Source of the DNA: Solidesulfovibrio sp.
Lineage (GTDB): Bacteria > Desulfobacterota > Desulfovibrionia > Desulfovibrionales > Desulfovibrionaceae
Direction: 5' to 3'
DNA length: 46,378 nt
NCBI RefSeq assembly: GCF_029978005.1
Contig: NZ_JARKOZ010000051.1
Location: 1-46,378 of the forward strand
Of this stretch, positions 8,101 through 15,804 are shown piece by piece. The notes beneath the pieces are model-generated. The model was not told the DNA's origin, did no database searches, and worked only from the letters and a program-made list of their open reading frames with translations. Every line of letters begins with the position of its first letter. Within the stretch, counting starts at the first letter, position 1. Both the position numbers and the translations under genes were made by a program.

Positions 8101-8673
8101 TTTCGACAGGCTGAGGATCACCGAGCGGCGGTGCGCCGGCACGGCCCCGCCGGTGAGGCCCGAGCCGCCGCCGCGCGGGATGACGGCGAATTCCAGCTCG
8201 TTGGCCAGGCGCAAAATCAGGCGGATATGCTCGGCCGACTCGGGCAGGAGCATGCAAAGCGGAATCTCCATGCGCAGGTCCGTGGCGTCGGTGGAGCACT
8301 CGACCAGGGAATTGGGCGCGGTGACCACGTCCTCGTCGGGAAGGAACTGGCGCAGGCGCTCGACGAGATTGTCGCGAAAGCGCTTGTCCGCTTCGAAGAC
8401 GTCCCAGAAGGCCTTGTAGGCCTTGCGGATGGTGCGTGGATAGTCGCCCCAGGCCTTGGGGTTGGCGTCGGACAGGCGCTTCTCCACGGAAGCCTTGACG
8501 TCGTCGGCCTTGATGAAAGGATTGGCGCGCACGAGAAAAAGCTCGGCGGCCACGGCCACGGCGAGGTTTCGCGCGTCCTCGGGCCAGGACTCGAGTTCCT
8601 CGGGGGTGATGTCGAGGACCCGGGGCACGAGACGGTCGAGGGGCAGGGAGATATGGGGCGTTCGCTCCGACAT
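5149..8673 (-). CDS. FAD- and Fe-S-binding D-2-hydroxyacid dehydrogenase fusion (GlcD/GlpC-like)
   Basis: The 1174-aa protein joins a GlcD-type flavin subunit to a GlpC-type electron-transfer subunit, an organisation like E. coli YdiJ but longer. After an N-terminal extension of about 120 residues comes the PCMH-type FAD domain (PRGGGSGLTGGAVP) and the FAD-oxidase C domain (HMHAGDGNCHVNIPV, GEHGIG). Two 4Fe-4S motifs follow (CNRCGKCKQVCPMF, CTACGKCTGVCSVK). The C-terminal part has CCG-type motifs (PGCGASLFSS, LCCGYPLLAAG, CHCEWADVPK, CCGESGMGAM). The enzyme should oxidise a D-2-hydroxyacid such as D-lactate or D-2-hydroxyglutarate and pass electrons to a quinone, cytochrome or ferredoxin. There is no signal peptide or membrane segment. 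It appears to be a single-gene unit. The substrate cannot be decided from sequence. Confidence 0.85.
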   Translation of the reverse strand: MSERTPHISLPLDRLVPRVLDITPEELESWPEDARNLAVAVAAELFLVRANPFIKADDVKASVEKRLSDANPKAWGDYPRTIRKAYKAFWDVFEADKRFRDNLVERLRQFLPDEDVVTAPNSLVECSTDATDLRMEIPLCMLLPESAEHIRLILRLANELEFAVIPRGGGSGLTGGAVPAHRRSVILSLSKFKKILSIDVEAKTLCAQTGVITLTAIKAAEAKGLLFTVDPASKAASSLGGNIAENAGGPFAFEYGTTLDNIISYKMVEATGEIVEVRRVDHPRHKIRPDETAVFEVVDGEGAVRDVIRLPGDQIRAKNLGKDVSNKYLGGLPGVQKEGVDGIITEACFALYPIPKFSRTLCLEFFGRSMKNAMCVIRDVVGLRNRIREEGDAVKISALEEFNSKYVKAISYAKKSSLYEGDPISVLLLQLDSDDEDALLRAAADIVDIVDPYDNVDVFEAKDAKTAELYWEDRHKLSAISRRTSGFKINEDVVIPLSVVPEFAEFLEDLNLHCIVHAYRTALQNAGRLPGIPASDEFIAMELEFCDRVLRGRITARDLSDSEVEVQTYYFFTDLAARYPRLKDRLADIHAELTATRIEVASHMHAGDGNCHVNIPVNSNDPEMMRQAWEAAEKVFEKVTELGGAVSGEHGIGITKIAFLDEAKIEALRAYKKRVDPKNLINPGKLTTRTLAVEPYTFSFNRLIRDIKKTALPDKDTLISILSGIQFCNRCGKCKQVCPMFAPEYGMLYHPRNKNIALGALIEAIYYSQITHGEPDPELLDRLRRLIDHCTACGKCTGVCSVKIQSGQVALGLRNFLDQQGCGGHPIKHKVLSYLVEDVANRAPKAAKLAAYGQQFHNKAMPLLPRFWRDRIENPALRGPNPSIGLRNLSERLDLDKGSIFIPKEGREAPETVLYFPGCGASLFSSSIGMAALHLLLRAEVAVLIPHRHLCCGYPLLAAGMGEAYRANRERNRAALAALLEEAENLGLCPSHSLTSCGTCREALEEHELKTLRPNLAHMDVTQFLLGRLDFPAPEDASPILYHAACHCEWADVPKSKATGMYMAALRKATGRPVELSPNCCGESGMGAMTTPAIYNRLRERKRITLAENLADAPEAMPILVGCPSCKMGINRILAEMRDKHPVLHTLEYLAEALDGPKWKKMLKKNVKEARVRG

Positions 8674-8886
8674 GTTGGGCGCTTCCGGCGAGGGTTGAAA
8701 TGAGGGAGGCAGTCAGATAATGCCGAAGCCGACGAAAGGCAAGGCTCGGCCAGTTGGCGCATGCGCCGGCTCCGGCTTCCGTATTGCCCCAGGCGGCATG
8801 CGCCGGCAAGGCCTTTTCCCGTGGCCATTTCCCGTATTTTCCATGACGCGCGCGTCCCTGCCGGGCCTGCGACGTTCCGGTGGTCC

Positions 8887-10863
8887 ATGACCGACAGTCT
8901 GCTTAGTCTGGCGCTCCTTTGCGAACTCGCCTGTTGCGTCGCCGCGCTCCACCGCCTCCAGCCGGCGCGCCTGCCCGTGGGCGAGGCGCTGTGCCGCGCC
9001 CTGGCGCTTTTGCTCTCCGGCCTGGGCCTTGCCGTGCAGCTTCTTTTCGCCCTGCGCCTGGCCCGGTTTCCCTGGCTCCTGGACGCGGCCGTGGCCGGCC
9101 TGTGCTGGGTGGGGCTGGCCCGGGGGCGACGCCGATTCCTGACGGAACTGTCGCGCGGGCTGCGCCCTGGGGCATCGAGCCCGAGCGCCTGGCTCCTCGG
9201 CGCGGCATTGGCCGGCCTCGGCCTCGCGGTCTGGCTCGCGCCGCCCAGCAACTGGGACTCCATGACCTACAACCTGTCCCGGGTGCTTCTCATGATGCGC
9301 GAGAACACGCTGGCCCCGGAGCACTATTCCACCTTCCGCCAGCTCTCCTTCAGCCCGGGCTTCGACCTCCTGCACTGGTTCTTCCTGCGCTACGGCACGG
9401 ACCGGGCCGTCGCCGCCTTCTCCTTCCTGGCCTATGCCACGATCGTCTCGGGGGCCTACGCCCTGGCCAGGCGGCGCGGCGCGGCGGACTTCGCCTGGCG
9501 CGTCGCCCTTGTCGTCGCCTCGCTCAAGCTCCTGCCGCTCGAGGCCGTGTCCACCAAAAACGACATCGGCGCGGCGGCCATGGCCGTGGCCTGCTGCCTG
9601 GCCGGCGGCCGGCTGCTCGACCACCCGGGACTCGGGACGCTTTCGCTGCTGTCGACCTTCGCCTGTTTTGGCCTCTCCACCAAAAGCCATTTCGCCCTTT
9701 TCGGCGGCCCCTTCGTGGCGATCGTTCTGTGCCTGCGGCGCAGGGAACTGTTCGCCGCCCTTTGCGCCGCCTGGCAGGCGTCGCGGCCGCGCCTGGTCCT
9801 GGCGACCCTGGCCCTAACCGCCGCGTTGGCCCTGGGGCTGGCCAGCCAGTGGGTGAACCTGGCCCGGTTCGGCGACCCCTTCGGCCCGCGGGAGGCGGTG
9901 GAATTTCATGAGAACCGCGACGGCCCGGCCGGCGCGGCGGCCAATCTGGCCCGCTATGCCCTGGACGTGCTGGATGTTCCCGGCCGCGCCTGGTTCGAGG
10001 CCCGCCGCGACCTCCACGCCGCCCTGTTCGGCCAGGGCTTTGGCCCCGGCGCGTCCATGGCGTTTCACGCCGGCTACGCCCCGGGCAACGAGCTTCGCGA
10101 GGACGCGGCCTGGTTCGGCCTGCTGGGGGGGCTGCTCGTCGTGCCTTGCGTGCTGGCGGGGTTTTTGCGCCGGGGCGACGCCCTTTGCCGGGCCACTTCC
10201 CTGGCCCTTGCCGCCTTCGCCCTGCTGGTGGCCGTCCAGATCACCTGGTTCAGCTACAACAACCGCTTCTTCACGCTTTTCTTCGCGGCCAGCGCCCCCT
10301 GCCTGGTCGCGGCGAGAGGCGTCTGGCACGACCGAACCTGGCTGCGCCGGCCGATCCTGCTCGTCGCCGCCCTCACCCTGGCCGCCGCCGTGCTGGCCAA
10401 CCAGGACCGTCCCTTGCTGGACGCGCAATGGCTGCCCGAGGCCGCCCCGCCCCTGGCCCCGTCGCTCCTCGACAGGCCGGGCACGCGCCGCGACGCCTAC
10501 GCCGCCTTCTTCGACGGGCCGCTTCTGCTCGATTATCTCGCGGACGGCATTTACCCCGGCGGCAAGGGCCTGCTTTTGGCCGGCAAGGACAGCGTGATCT
10601 ACCCGATCCTTTTTTACGCCCGCGCCCAGGACTGGCAGGTGGCCGGCCCGGACGCGCCCCTGGCCGAACGCGACGGCCAGGCCTTCGACACGCGCGACTG
10701 CGCCGCCCTTCGCGAGGCGGTCAGGCGCTTCGACGTGACGGTGGTCATGGAAAACGACGGGGGCTTGGCCTGTCTGGCCGGGGAAACGCCGATCCTGCGC
10801 ACGCGCGCCCCCTGGGGCGAAGCGCTGGTGTTCACGGCGGGGCGCAACGCCGCGCGGCAGTAA
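8887..10863 (+). CDS. Polytopic membrane protein, GT-C glycosyltransferase-like
   Basis: The 658-aa protein has a hydrophobic N-terminus (MTDSLLSLALLCELACCVAAL) and roughly ten or more membrane segments over the first 540 residues. A soluble, probably periplasmic C-terminal part of about 120 residues follows. The segment NWDSMTYNLSRV near residue 121 sits in the first large periplasmic loop and resembles the acidic active-site loop of GT-C enzymes (ArnT/PMT-like), which use polyprenyl-phosphate sugars. I chose the ATG at 8887 because membrane helix 1 follows directly. The Shine-Dalgarno is weak and an upstream start is possible. Its neighbour on the right is convergent. The acceptor is unknown. 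Confidence 0.6.
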   Translation: MTDSLLSLALLCELACCVAALHRLQPARLPVGEALCRALALLLSGLGLAVQLLFALRLARFPWLLDAAVAGLCWVGLARGRRRFLTELSRGLRPGASSPSAWLLGAALAGLGLAVWLAPPSNWDSMTYNLSRVLLMMRENTLAPEHYSTFRQLSFSPGFDLLHWFFLRYGTDRAVAAFSFLAYATIVSGAYALARRRGAADFAWRVALVVASLKLLPLEAVSTKNDIGAAAMAVACCLAGGRLLDHPGLGTLSLLSTFACFGLSTKSHFALFGGPFVAIVLCLRRRELFAALCAAWQASRPRLVLATLALTAALALGLASQWVNLARFGDPFGPREAVEFHENRDGPAGAAANLARYALDVLDVPGRAWFEARRDLHAALFGQGFGPGASMAFHAGYAPGNELREDAAWFGLLGGLLVVPCVLAGFLRRGDALCRATSLALAAFALLVAVQITWFSYNNRFFTLFFAASAPCLVAARGVWHDRTWLRRPILLVAALTLAAAVLANQDRPLLDAQWLPEAAPPLAPSLLDRPGTRRDAYAAFFDGPLLLDYLADGIYPGGKGLLLAGKDSVIYPILFYARAQDWQVAGPDAPLAERDGQAFDTRDCAALREAVRRFDVTVVMENDGGLACLAGETPILRTRAPWGEALVFTAGRNAARQ

Positions 10864-10870
10864 GGGAAGG

Positions 10871-11167
10871 TTATTTCGCCAACCGGACCAGAGCGGCCAG
10901 GTTGGGGCTGAACATGGCGATGGCCAGCACGGCCAGGGCGATGAGGAGCTTCATCTGGAGATCGAGGCGCTTGATGTCGCCGCGAAGAGACGCGATCTCC
11001 TCGCGAGTCTCGCCGCGCAGCTTCTCCAGATCCGCCTTGGTGGCGATCTCCGCCAGCAGGGAAGAGAGCACCCGCTGGTCCGTGGACTGGATGGCTTCCA
11101 CCACTGGCTTGGCCGCGTCCACGCCCAGGGCGTTCTCGATGGCTTTTATCTGCTCGTACGTCAGCAT
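10871..11167 (-). CDS. Small coiled-coil protein with a C-terminal membrane anchor
   Basis: The 98-aa protein starts LTYEQIKAIENALG and has a predicted coiled coil in the middle (STDQRVLSSLLAEIATKADL and following, about residues 33-72). It ends in one hydrophobic helix (LLIALAVLAIAMFSPNLAALV). This layout is like bacterial CCDC90/DUF1640-type tail-anchored coiled-coil proteins. It is convergent with the GT-C-like gene, with 7 bp between the stops, and lies downstream of the YeiH unit behind a hairpin. Its function is unknown. Confidence 0.65.
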   Translation of the reverse strand: MLTYEQIKAIENALGVDAAKPVVEAIQSTDQRVLSSLLAEIATKADLEKLRGETREEIASLRGDIKRLDLQMKLLIALAVLAIAMFSPNLAALVRLAK

Positions 11168-11221
11168 GATGCGACAATGCACACCCGGCCGCTTCCCGTC
11201 AAGGCGTCCCGAGCAACGCAA

Positions 11222-11247
11222 ACGGGCGGCCCTTGCGGGCCGCCCGT
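11222..11247 (-). terminator. Hairpin after the 57-aa membrane protein gene
   Basis: A perfect 11-bp GC-rich stem (ACGGGCGGCCC pairing with GGGCCGCCCGT) with a 4-base TTGC loop lies 26 bp beyond the stop of the 57-aa gene on the minus strand. Only a short GTTT follows on that strand, so termination may be partial. It separates the YeiH unit from the coiled-coil gene. Confidence 0.65.
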
Positions 11248-11272
11248 GGTGTTCATTCGTCTTTCGTCCGGC

Positions 11273-11446
11273 TTAGCCGTGCGCGCCCGGGAAGAACACG
11301 CCGCTGACGTAGTAGAGGATGAAGAGCAGGGCGACGCCGAGCCCGATGCTCCAGCCCACGAGCTTCTTCTCGATGGGCAGAAGCGGCTCCCATTCCATTT
11401 TCGCGAGTTCCTCGGAAAAGCTCGCATCCTTCTTTTCAGGTTCCAT
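11273..11446 (-). CDS. 57-aa single-pass membrane protein paired with the YeiH-type transporter
   Basis: The short frame starts ATG at 11446, eight bases after a perfect AAGGAGG, and ends TAA at 11273-11275. It encodes MEPEKKDASFSEELAKMEWE, then a charged linker (IEKKLVGW) and one membrane helix (SIGLGVALLFILYYVSGVFF). The strong ribosome site, typical topology and position 29 bp downstream of the transporter argue for a real gene. It is probably translated from the same mRNA and may be a small accessory subunit. I do not recognise a named family. Confidence 0.78.
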   Translation of the reverse strand: MEPEKKDASFSEELAKMEWEPLLPIEKKLVGWSIGLGVALLFILYYVSGVFFPGAHG

Positions 11447-11475
11447 GCAGGCCTCCTTGCGTATGGTTTGCCCGG

Positions 11476-12915
11476 CTAGGAAGCCAGGGGCGGCTTGACG
11501 CCATGGAAGAACAGCCAGGAGATGAACAGCCCGATCCAGATGATGAACCCGAACAGGCTCACCACGTAGACCAGGGCCAGGCGGCCGATGCCTTCATCCC
11601 AGAGCTTCTTGAAGTTGGACACCACGCCGATGGTGAAGAAGGTCAGCACGAAGAAGATGGCCCGGAAGGGACCGGTGTCGCCGATGGCGGTCTTGCCGAA
11701 CTTCAGCATGTCGCCGCCCTTGGCGCACAGGATCAGCATGATGATGAAGGTGATGACGTAGCCGAGGACGAAGCGCGGGAAGCGGTCGAGGATCGCACCG
11801 AACTTCATGCGTTCGCCGGGCTTGCACTCGATCATGGTGCACCAGATGGCGGCCAGGATGAAGGCCCACACGCCGATGAACACGTCGATGAAGATCTTGA
11901 TGGTGGTGGCCGCCATGGTCACCCAGCCTTCCTGGTACTTGATGCCGTCCACGGCCATGGCCTGGGCGCGGATGAGCGCGTCGGTGATGACGCCCGAGGC
12001 GATGGCGCCGCCGTCGGACTTGACGGCCAGGCCCATCCAGGCGCCGGCCACCATGGGCTCGCCGTACATCCAGTGCTGGGCGACGAAGGGCAGGATCAGC
12101 ATTTCCACGCAGGTAAAGACGACGACCAGCGAGGAAACCATTATCGGGACGATGGGGCGGGCGCGGATCGCGCCGCCGGTGGCGATGGCGGCGGAAACGC
12201 CGCAGATGGAGATGCCGGAAGCGAGCGGAGCGGCCCATTCACGGCTGAACTTAAAGTATTTCCGGGAGATATAATACACCAGGGCCCAGTAGATCAGGTA
12301 GGCCTCGACGATGGCGCAAAGGCCCCGGAAGATGACCGAGGAGGCCAGGCCCAGGGCGTCCACGGACTTGACGCCGAGCTCCGCGCCGAGGATCACGATG
12401 GCGATCTTGACGAACATCTCGGGCTTGAGCGCGTCCTTGAACTTCTCGGCCAGCCCCGGCATGAAGTTGCCGATGAAGATGCCGGCCAGAAGCGCGATGA
12501 TGAATCCCGCCTCGCCGGTCAGGCCCATGGCCCAGGTCAGGTTGTACTTCTTGAGCTGGTCCGGAGTGGCGGCGATGACCGCGTAGTGCCCCAGGGCGTA
12601 GCAGAAGTAGCCGATGAAGAAGACCAGGGTGAAGCTGACGGCGAACCGTTTGGGGTCGCCGCCCAGCGCCTTGACGCCGACGGCCAGCATGGCCGTGACG
12701 AAGATCCAGGTCAGGATCAGCGAGGCGAACCCCGACAGGTCCTTGTAGGCCCCGGTGGCCGCCGAGAAGATCTGGGACGCATTGGTCCACACGTTGATCT
12801 TCACGGCCCAGCCGAGCGGATCCACGCCGCCGAAGTTGAAAAGCGACAAGCCGAAAAGGATCAGCCCCAAAATGAGGGCCAGCTTGTCTTCCGTCAGCCA
12901 TTTCTTTTCCGCCAT
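11476..12915 (-). CDS. YeiH-family putative sulfate/anion exporter
   Basis: The 479-aa membrane protein has about 12 hydrophobic segments and matches the YeiH/UPF0324 (Cons_hypoth698) family. Characteristic stretches are GLTGEAGFIIALLAGIFIGN, AIVILGAELGVKSVDALG and ASGISICGVSAAIATGGAI, with the conserved Gly-rich re-entrant region. It is more than 100 residues longer than E. coli YeiH, mainly through extra segments at both ends. The family is annotated as putative sulfate exporters, but transport has rarely been shown. The start at 12915 has AAGGAGGGA upstream. It is probably in an operon with the 57-aa protein and divergent from the heme-sensor kinase. A candidate sigma54 promoter lies at 13175-13189. 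Confidence 0.82.
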   Translation of the reverse strand: MAEKKWLTEDKLALILGLILFGLSLFNFGGVDPLGWAVKINVWTNASQIFSAATGAYKDLSGFASLILTWIFVTAMLAVGVKALGGDPKRFAVSFTLVFFIGYFCYALGHYAVIAATPDQLKKYNLTWAMGLTGEAGFIIALLAGIFIGNFMPGLAEKFKDALKPEMFVKIAIVILGAELGVKSVDALGLASSVIFRGLCAIVEAYLIYWALVYYISRKYFKFSREWAAPLASGISICGVSAAIATGGAIRARPIVPIMVSSLVVVFTCVEMLILPFVAQHWMYGEPMVAGAWMGLAVKSDGGAIASGVITDALIRAQAMAVDGIKYQEGWVTMAATTIKIFIDVFIGVWAFILAAIWCTMIECKPGERMKFGAILDRFPRFVLGYVITFIIMLILCAKGGDMLKFGKTAIGDTGPFRAIFFVLTFFTIGVVSNFKKLWDEGIGRLALVYVVSLFGFIIWIGLFISWLFFHGVKPPLAS

Positions 12916-13174
12916 GACTCCCTCCTTACGCGTTGACGATGACGCAGCCCATCGCGACCGCCCGCACTGCGCGAACCTTCCCGCCGCCTCTCTCCCAAGG
13001 CCTTCGCGGGCCGGCCGCCATGCCGCGTGATCGCTCCCGCCAGGCCGCGCCATGGCGTCGGCCCGCGTTCGCTCCGTCCTCCCCTGTCACAATCCGGTGC
13101 GCGGCCCCTTGCCGGGAAGCCCTCTCCCCGCGCCGGCCGCCCCGCCGGGGGGCACGCCGCCCCGCTTGCCTTAA

Positions 13175-13189
13175 GCAAGTCCGGGACCA
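13175..13189 (-). promoter_or_regulatory. Candidate sigma54 promoter for the YeiH unit
   Basis: On the minus strand the site reads TGGTCCCGGACTTGC: TGG at -24 and TTGC at -12 with the required 10-bp gap between GG and GC. The inferred transcription start is near 13163, about 250 bp before the coding start. The inverted repeat CTTGC-CTTAA-GCAAG (13165-13179) overlaps the -12 element. Upstream on that strand is an AT-rich island (about 13190-13240). The rest of the 423-bp gap, 12916-13338, holds no gene that I can see. It must also carry the promoter of the kinase gene on the plus strand, which I cannot place securely. Confidence 0.45.
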
Positions 13190-13338
13190 AAATCTCATTC
13201 ACACATAATATATTGATATAGCATACTATTATTTCAAAGCTGGACCGAAACTGCCAACTCGCGTTAGCAGTTCGCATCCCGGCGTTCGCATTGCCTTTTT
13301 CCCGCAACGGCCACACAAGGAAGACAAGGGAGAAACCC

Positions 13339-15804
13339 ATGGCCAGACATCGCCCCAGCACCATCAAGCATCGCTTCGTGGTGGGCCTTTCCGTCATCAT
13401 GGCCCTGCTCGGGGTCTTCTTCGCGGTCATCATCTCCATGAACCTGCGCAACCAGCTCGTCACGGACACCGAGCACAAGGCCTCCCTGGTCCTGTCCCAG
13501 GCCGAGGCCGTGCAGGCCTACGTGCGCCAGGTGCTGCGGCCGTCCATGTACCATCTGCTGCCGCCCGACGCCTTCCTGCTGGAGGCCATGTCCACTTCCT
13601 TCGTCACCCGCCGGGTGATGAGCGACTTCAACATCCAGGGCGACCAGTACAGGTACCGCCGGGTGGCCATCGGCTCGCGCAACCCCGACTACGAGGCCGA
13701 CGCCTTCGAGCGCGCCCTCATGGAACGTTTCGAAAAGGACCCGGAGCTGACCCGGGTGGAGGAGATCACCGAGCGCGGCGGCGAGGAGGTGTTCGTGGCC
13801 GCCCGGCCGGTGCGCCTGGACGCCTCGTGCCTGCACTGCCACGGCGACCCCGAAACCGCGCCGCGGGAGCTCATCGAACGCTACGGCGACAAGCGCGGCT
13901 TCTGGCGGCATGACGGGGAGCTCGTGGGCGTGGACGCCGTGACCATGCCCGTGGCCGGGGCGCTGGGGCAGATCAAGGGAGCCACCATCAGCTTCATGGG
14001 CCTGTTCGCCCTGGGGCTCGGCGTCTTCTACCTGACCATGCAGGTCTTTTTCGACCGGCTGGTGGTGGTCAATCTGCGCCGGGTGACGGAGGTCATGCGC
14101 CGGTTCTTCCCCAAGGAAGCCGACGAGGAGCCGCGCCCCCCCCGGGGCGAGGGCGAGATCGACGAGATCTACGCCGGTATCGAGGACTTCGCCGCGCGCC
14201 TCAAGGAAGCCCGGGGCAAGATCGAGGACCATGCCCAGAACCTGGAACGCAAGGTGGCGGACCGCACCCTGGACCTGGCCAACGAAGCCGACGAACGCCG
14301 CGCCGACGTGGCCCTTTTCGTGGAACTCCTGAGCATCCTCAACATGTCCCAGACCCGGGCCGAGCTGCTCTCCGGGGCGCTGGCCCGCATCGCCGAGCGC
14401 TTCGGCGCGCGCGCGGCGGCCTACGAATGCGAGTTCTCCGGCGGCGGCTCGGTAACCTGGCCGCCCGGCACGGCCGCGCCGCCGCCGCCGGCCGACTGGC
14501 GCAGGCTCGTGGCCGGCAACGAGCTGCGTCTGGAAGCCCACGCCGCCCTCGTGCCCGTGCGCACCACGGACGTGAGCCGGGGGCTGTTGCGCCTGTACTT
14601 CCCCGAGGACGGCTCCGGCCCCTCGCCCGAGGCGGCCGACCTCTACCGGGCCATCGGCCAGCAGCTCGGCATCGCGCTGGAAAACCTCGACGCCATCAAT
14701 TCGCTGCTCGGCCAAAACACCTTGCTCGCCTCCATCTTCGAGGGCATCTCCGATCCGCTGGCCCTGCTCGACGCCGGCTTCGGCGTCATCCTGGCCAACG
14801 AGCCGGCCCGGGAACTGGCCCGGGCCGTGCAAAAGGACCGGGCCGGCCCCCACTGCCCGGCCCCGCCGGCCGGCCCCGGCCAGGCCCCGAGCCTGCCCCC
14901 GGAGATCTTCGGCCCGCCGGACGGCGTGCTGACCGACGCGCCGGCCCGAACGGCCTCCGGGCGCTCGGTCTCCACGGTCACCCTGCCCGACGGCCGCTCC
15001 TTCGCCGTCACCCGCTACGCCCTGGACGACTCCACCGGCGGCACCGGCCGCATGGTGGTCTACGCCCGCGAAAACACCGCCGAGCGGCGCATGCGCGAGC
15101 AGATGCGCCAGACCGAGAAGCTCGTGGCCGTGGGCAAGCTGGCCGCCGGCCTCGCCCACGAGATCAACAATCCGCTCGGCGTCATCAGCTGCTACGCCGA
15201 GCTGCTGCGCGGCAGCATCGCCGATGCCCAGGCCATCGAGGACCTGGCCGTCATCGAACGCCACGCCGACATGGCCAAGAAGGTGTTGCGCGACCTGCTG
15301 GATTTCGCCCGGCCGCGCCCGGCCACGCCCGGCCCCTGCGACCTGGAGGCGCTGCTCAAGGGGCTTTCGCGCATCTTCGACGTCCAGGCGCAAGCACGCA
15401 AGGTGCGGCTCGTCACCCGCGCCGCGCCGTCCCTGCCCCTGGCCAAGGCCGACGCCTCGGGCCTGGAGCAGGTGCTCTCCAACCTGCTTTTAAACGCCCT
15501 GGACGCCGTCTCGCCCGGGACCGGCGAGATCGTCATGGAAGCCGTGGCCAGCCCCGAACCCGAGGCGGTGCGCATCCGGGTGGCCGACAACGGGCCGGGC
15601 ATCGCGCCCGAGGACATCACGCGCATCTTCGACCCGTTCTTCACCACCAAGGAGGCCGGGCGCGGCTCCGGCCTGGGCCTGGCCGTGGTCTACGGGCTGC
15701 TGCGCGACATGGGCGGCCGGGTCGAGGTGGAAAACGCCGGGGGCGCGGTCTTCACCGTCACCCTGCCGGCCTGCGGCCGCAGTTGCCAGGAGGAGGCGTC
15801 ATGA
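13339..15804 (+). CDS. Sensor histidine kinase with Tll0287-like c-heme sensor domain
   Basis: The 821-aa membrane kinase has a first membrane helix at about residues 12-33 and a periplasmic DUF3365/Tll0287-like domain with one c-type heme motif, C164-L-H-C-H168. A second helix is at about 213-238. It is followed by a HAMP/coiled-coil linker, a GAF-like region (about 325-455), a PAS-like region (about 470-590), the HisKA box (LAAGLAHEINNPLGVI) and a HATPase domain (NLLLNALDAV, DNGPGIA, GRGSGLGLAVVYG). A bound heme suggests sensing of redox state, NO, CO or another small ligand in the periplasm. The start has GGGAGA upstream. It overlaps the regulator gene by 4 bp (ATGA), so the two form a pair. 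Confidence 0.9.
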   Translation: MARHRPSTIKHRFVVGLSVIMALLGVFFAVIISMNLRNQLVTDTEHKASLVLSQAEAVQAYVRQVLRPSMYHLLPPDAFLLEAMSTSFVTRRVMSDFNIQGDQYRYRRVAIGSRNPDYEADAFERALMERFEKDPELTRVEEITERGGEEVFVAARPVRLDASCLHCHGDPETAPRELIERYGDKRGFWRHDGELVGVDAVTMPVAGALGQIKGATISFMGLFALGLGVFYLTMQVFFDRLVVVNLRRVTEVMRRFFPKEADEEPRPPRGEGEIDEIYAGIEDFAARLKEARGKIEDHAQNLERKVADRTLDLANEADERRADVALFVELLSILNMSQTRAELLSGALARIAERFGARAAAYECEFSGGGSVTWPPGTAAPPPPADWRRLVAGNELRLEAHAALVPVRTTDVSRGLLRLYFPEDGSGPSPEAADLYRAIGQQLGIALENLDAINSLLGQNTLLASIFEGISDPLALLDAGFGVILANEPARELARAVQKDRAGPHCPAPPAGPGQAPSLPPEIFGPPDGVLTDAPARTASGRSVSTVTLPDGRSFAVTRYALDDSTGGTGRMVVYARENTAERRMREQMRQTEKLVAVGKLAAGLAHEINNPLGVISCYAELLRGSIADAQAIEDLAVIERHADMAKKVLRDLLDFARPRPATPGPCDLEALLKGLSRIFDVQAQARKVRLVTRAAPSLPLAKADASGLEQVLSNLLLNALDAVSPGTGEIVMEAVASPEPEAVRIRVADNGPGIAPEDITRIFDPFFTTKEAGRGSGLGLAVVYGLLRDMGGRVEVENAGGAVFTVTLPACGRSCQEEAS

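Noticed and set aside
8759-8807. 12-bp direct repeat GCATGCGCCGGC (8759 and 8796) in the gap before the GT-C-like gene
   Set aside because: Only two copies, GC-rich and without promoter-like context. Chance or local duplication is enough to explain it.
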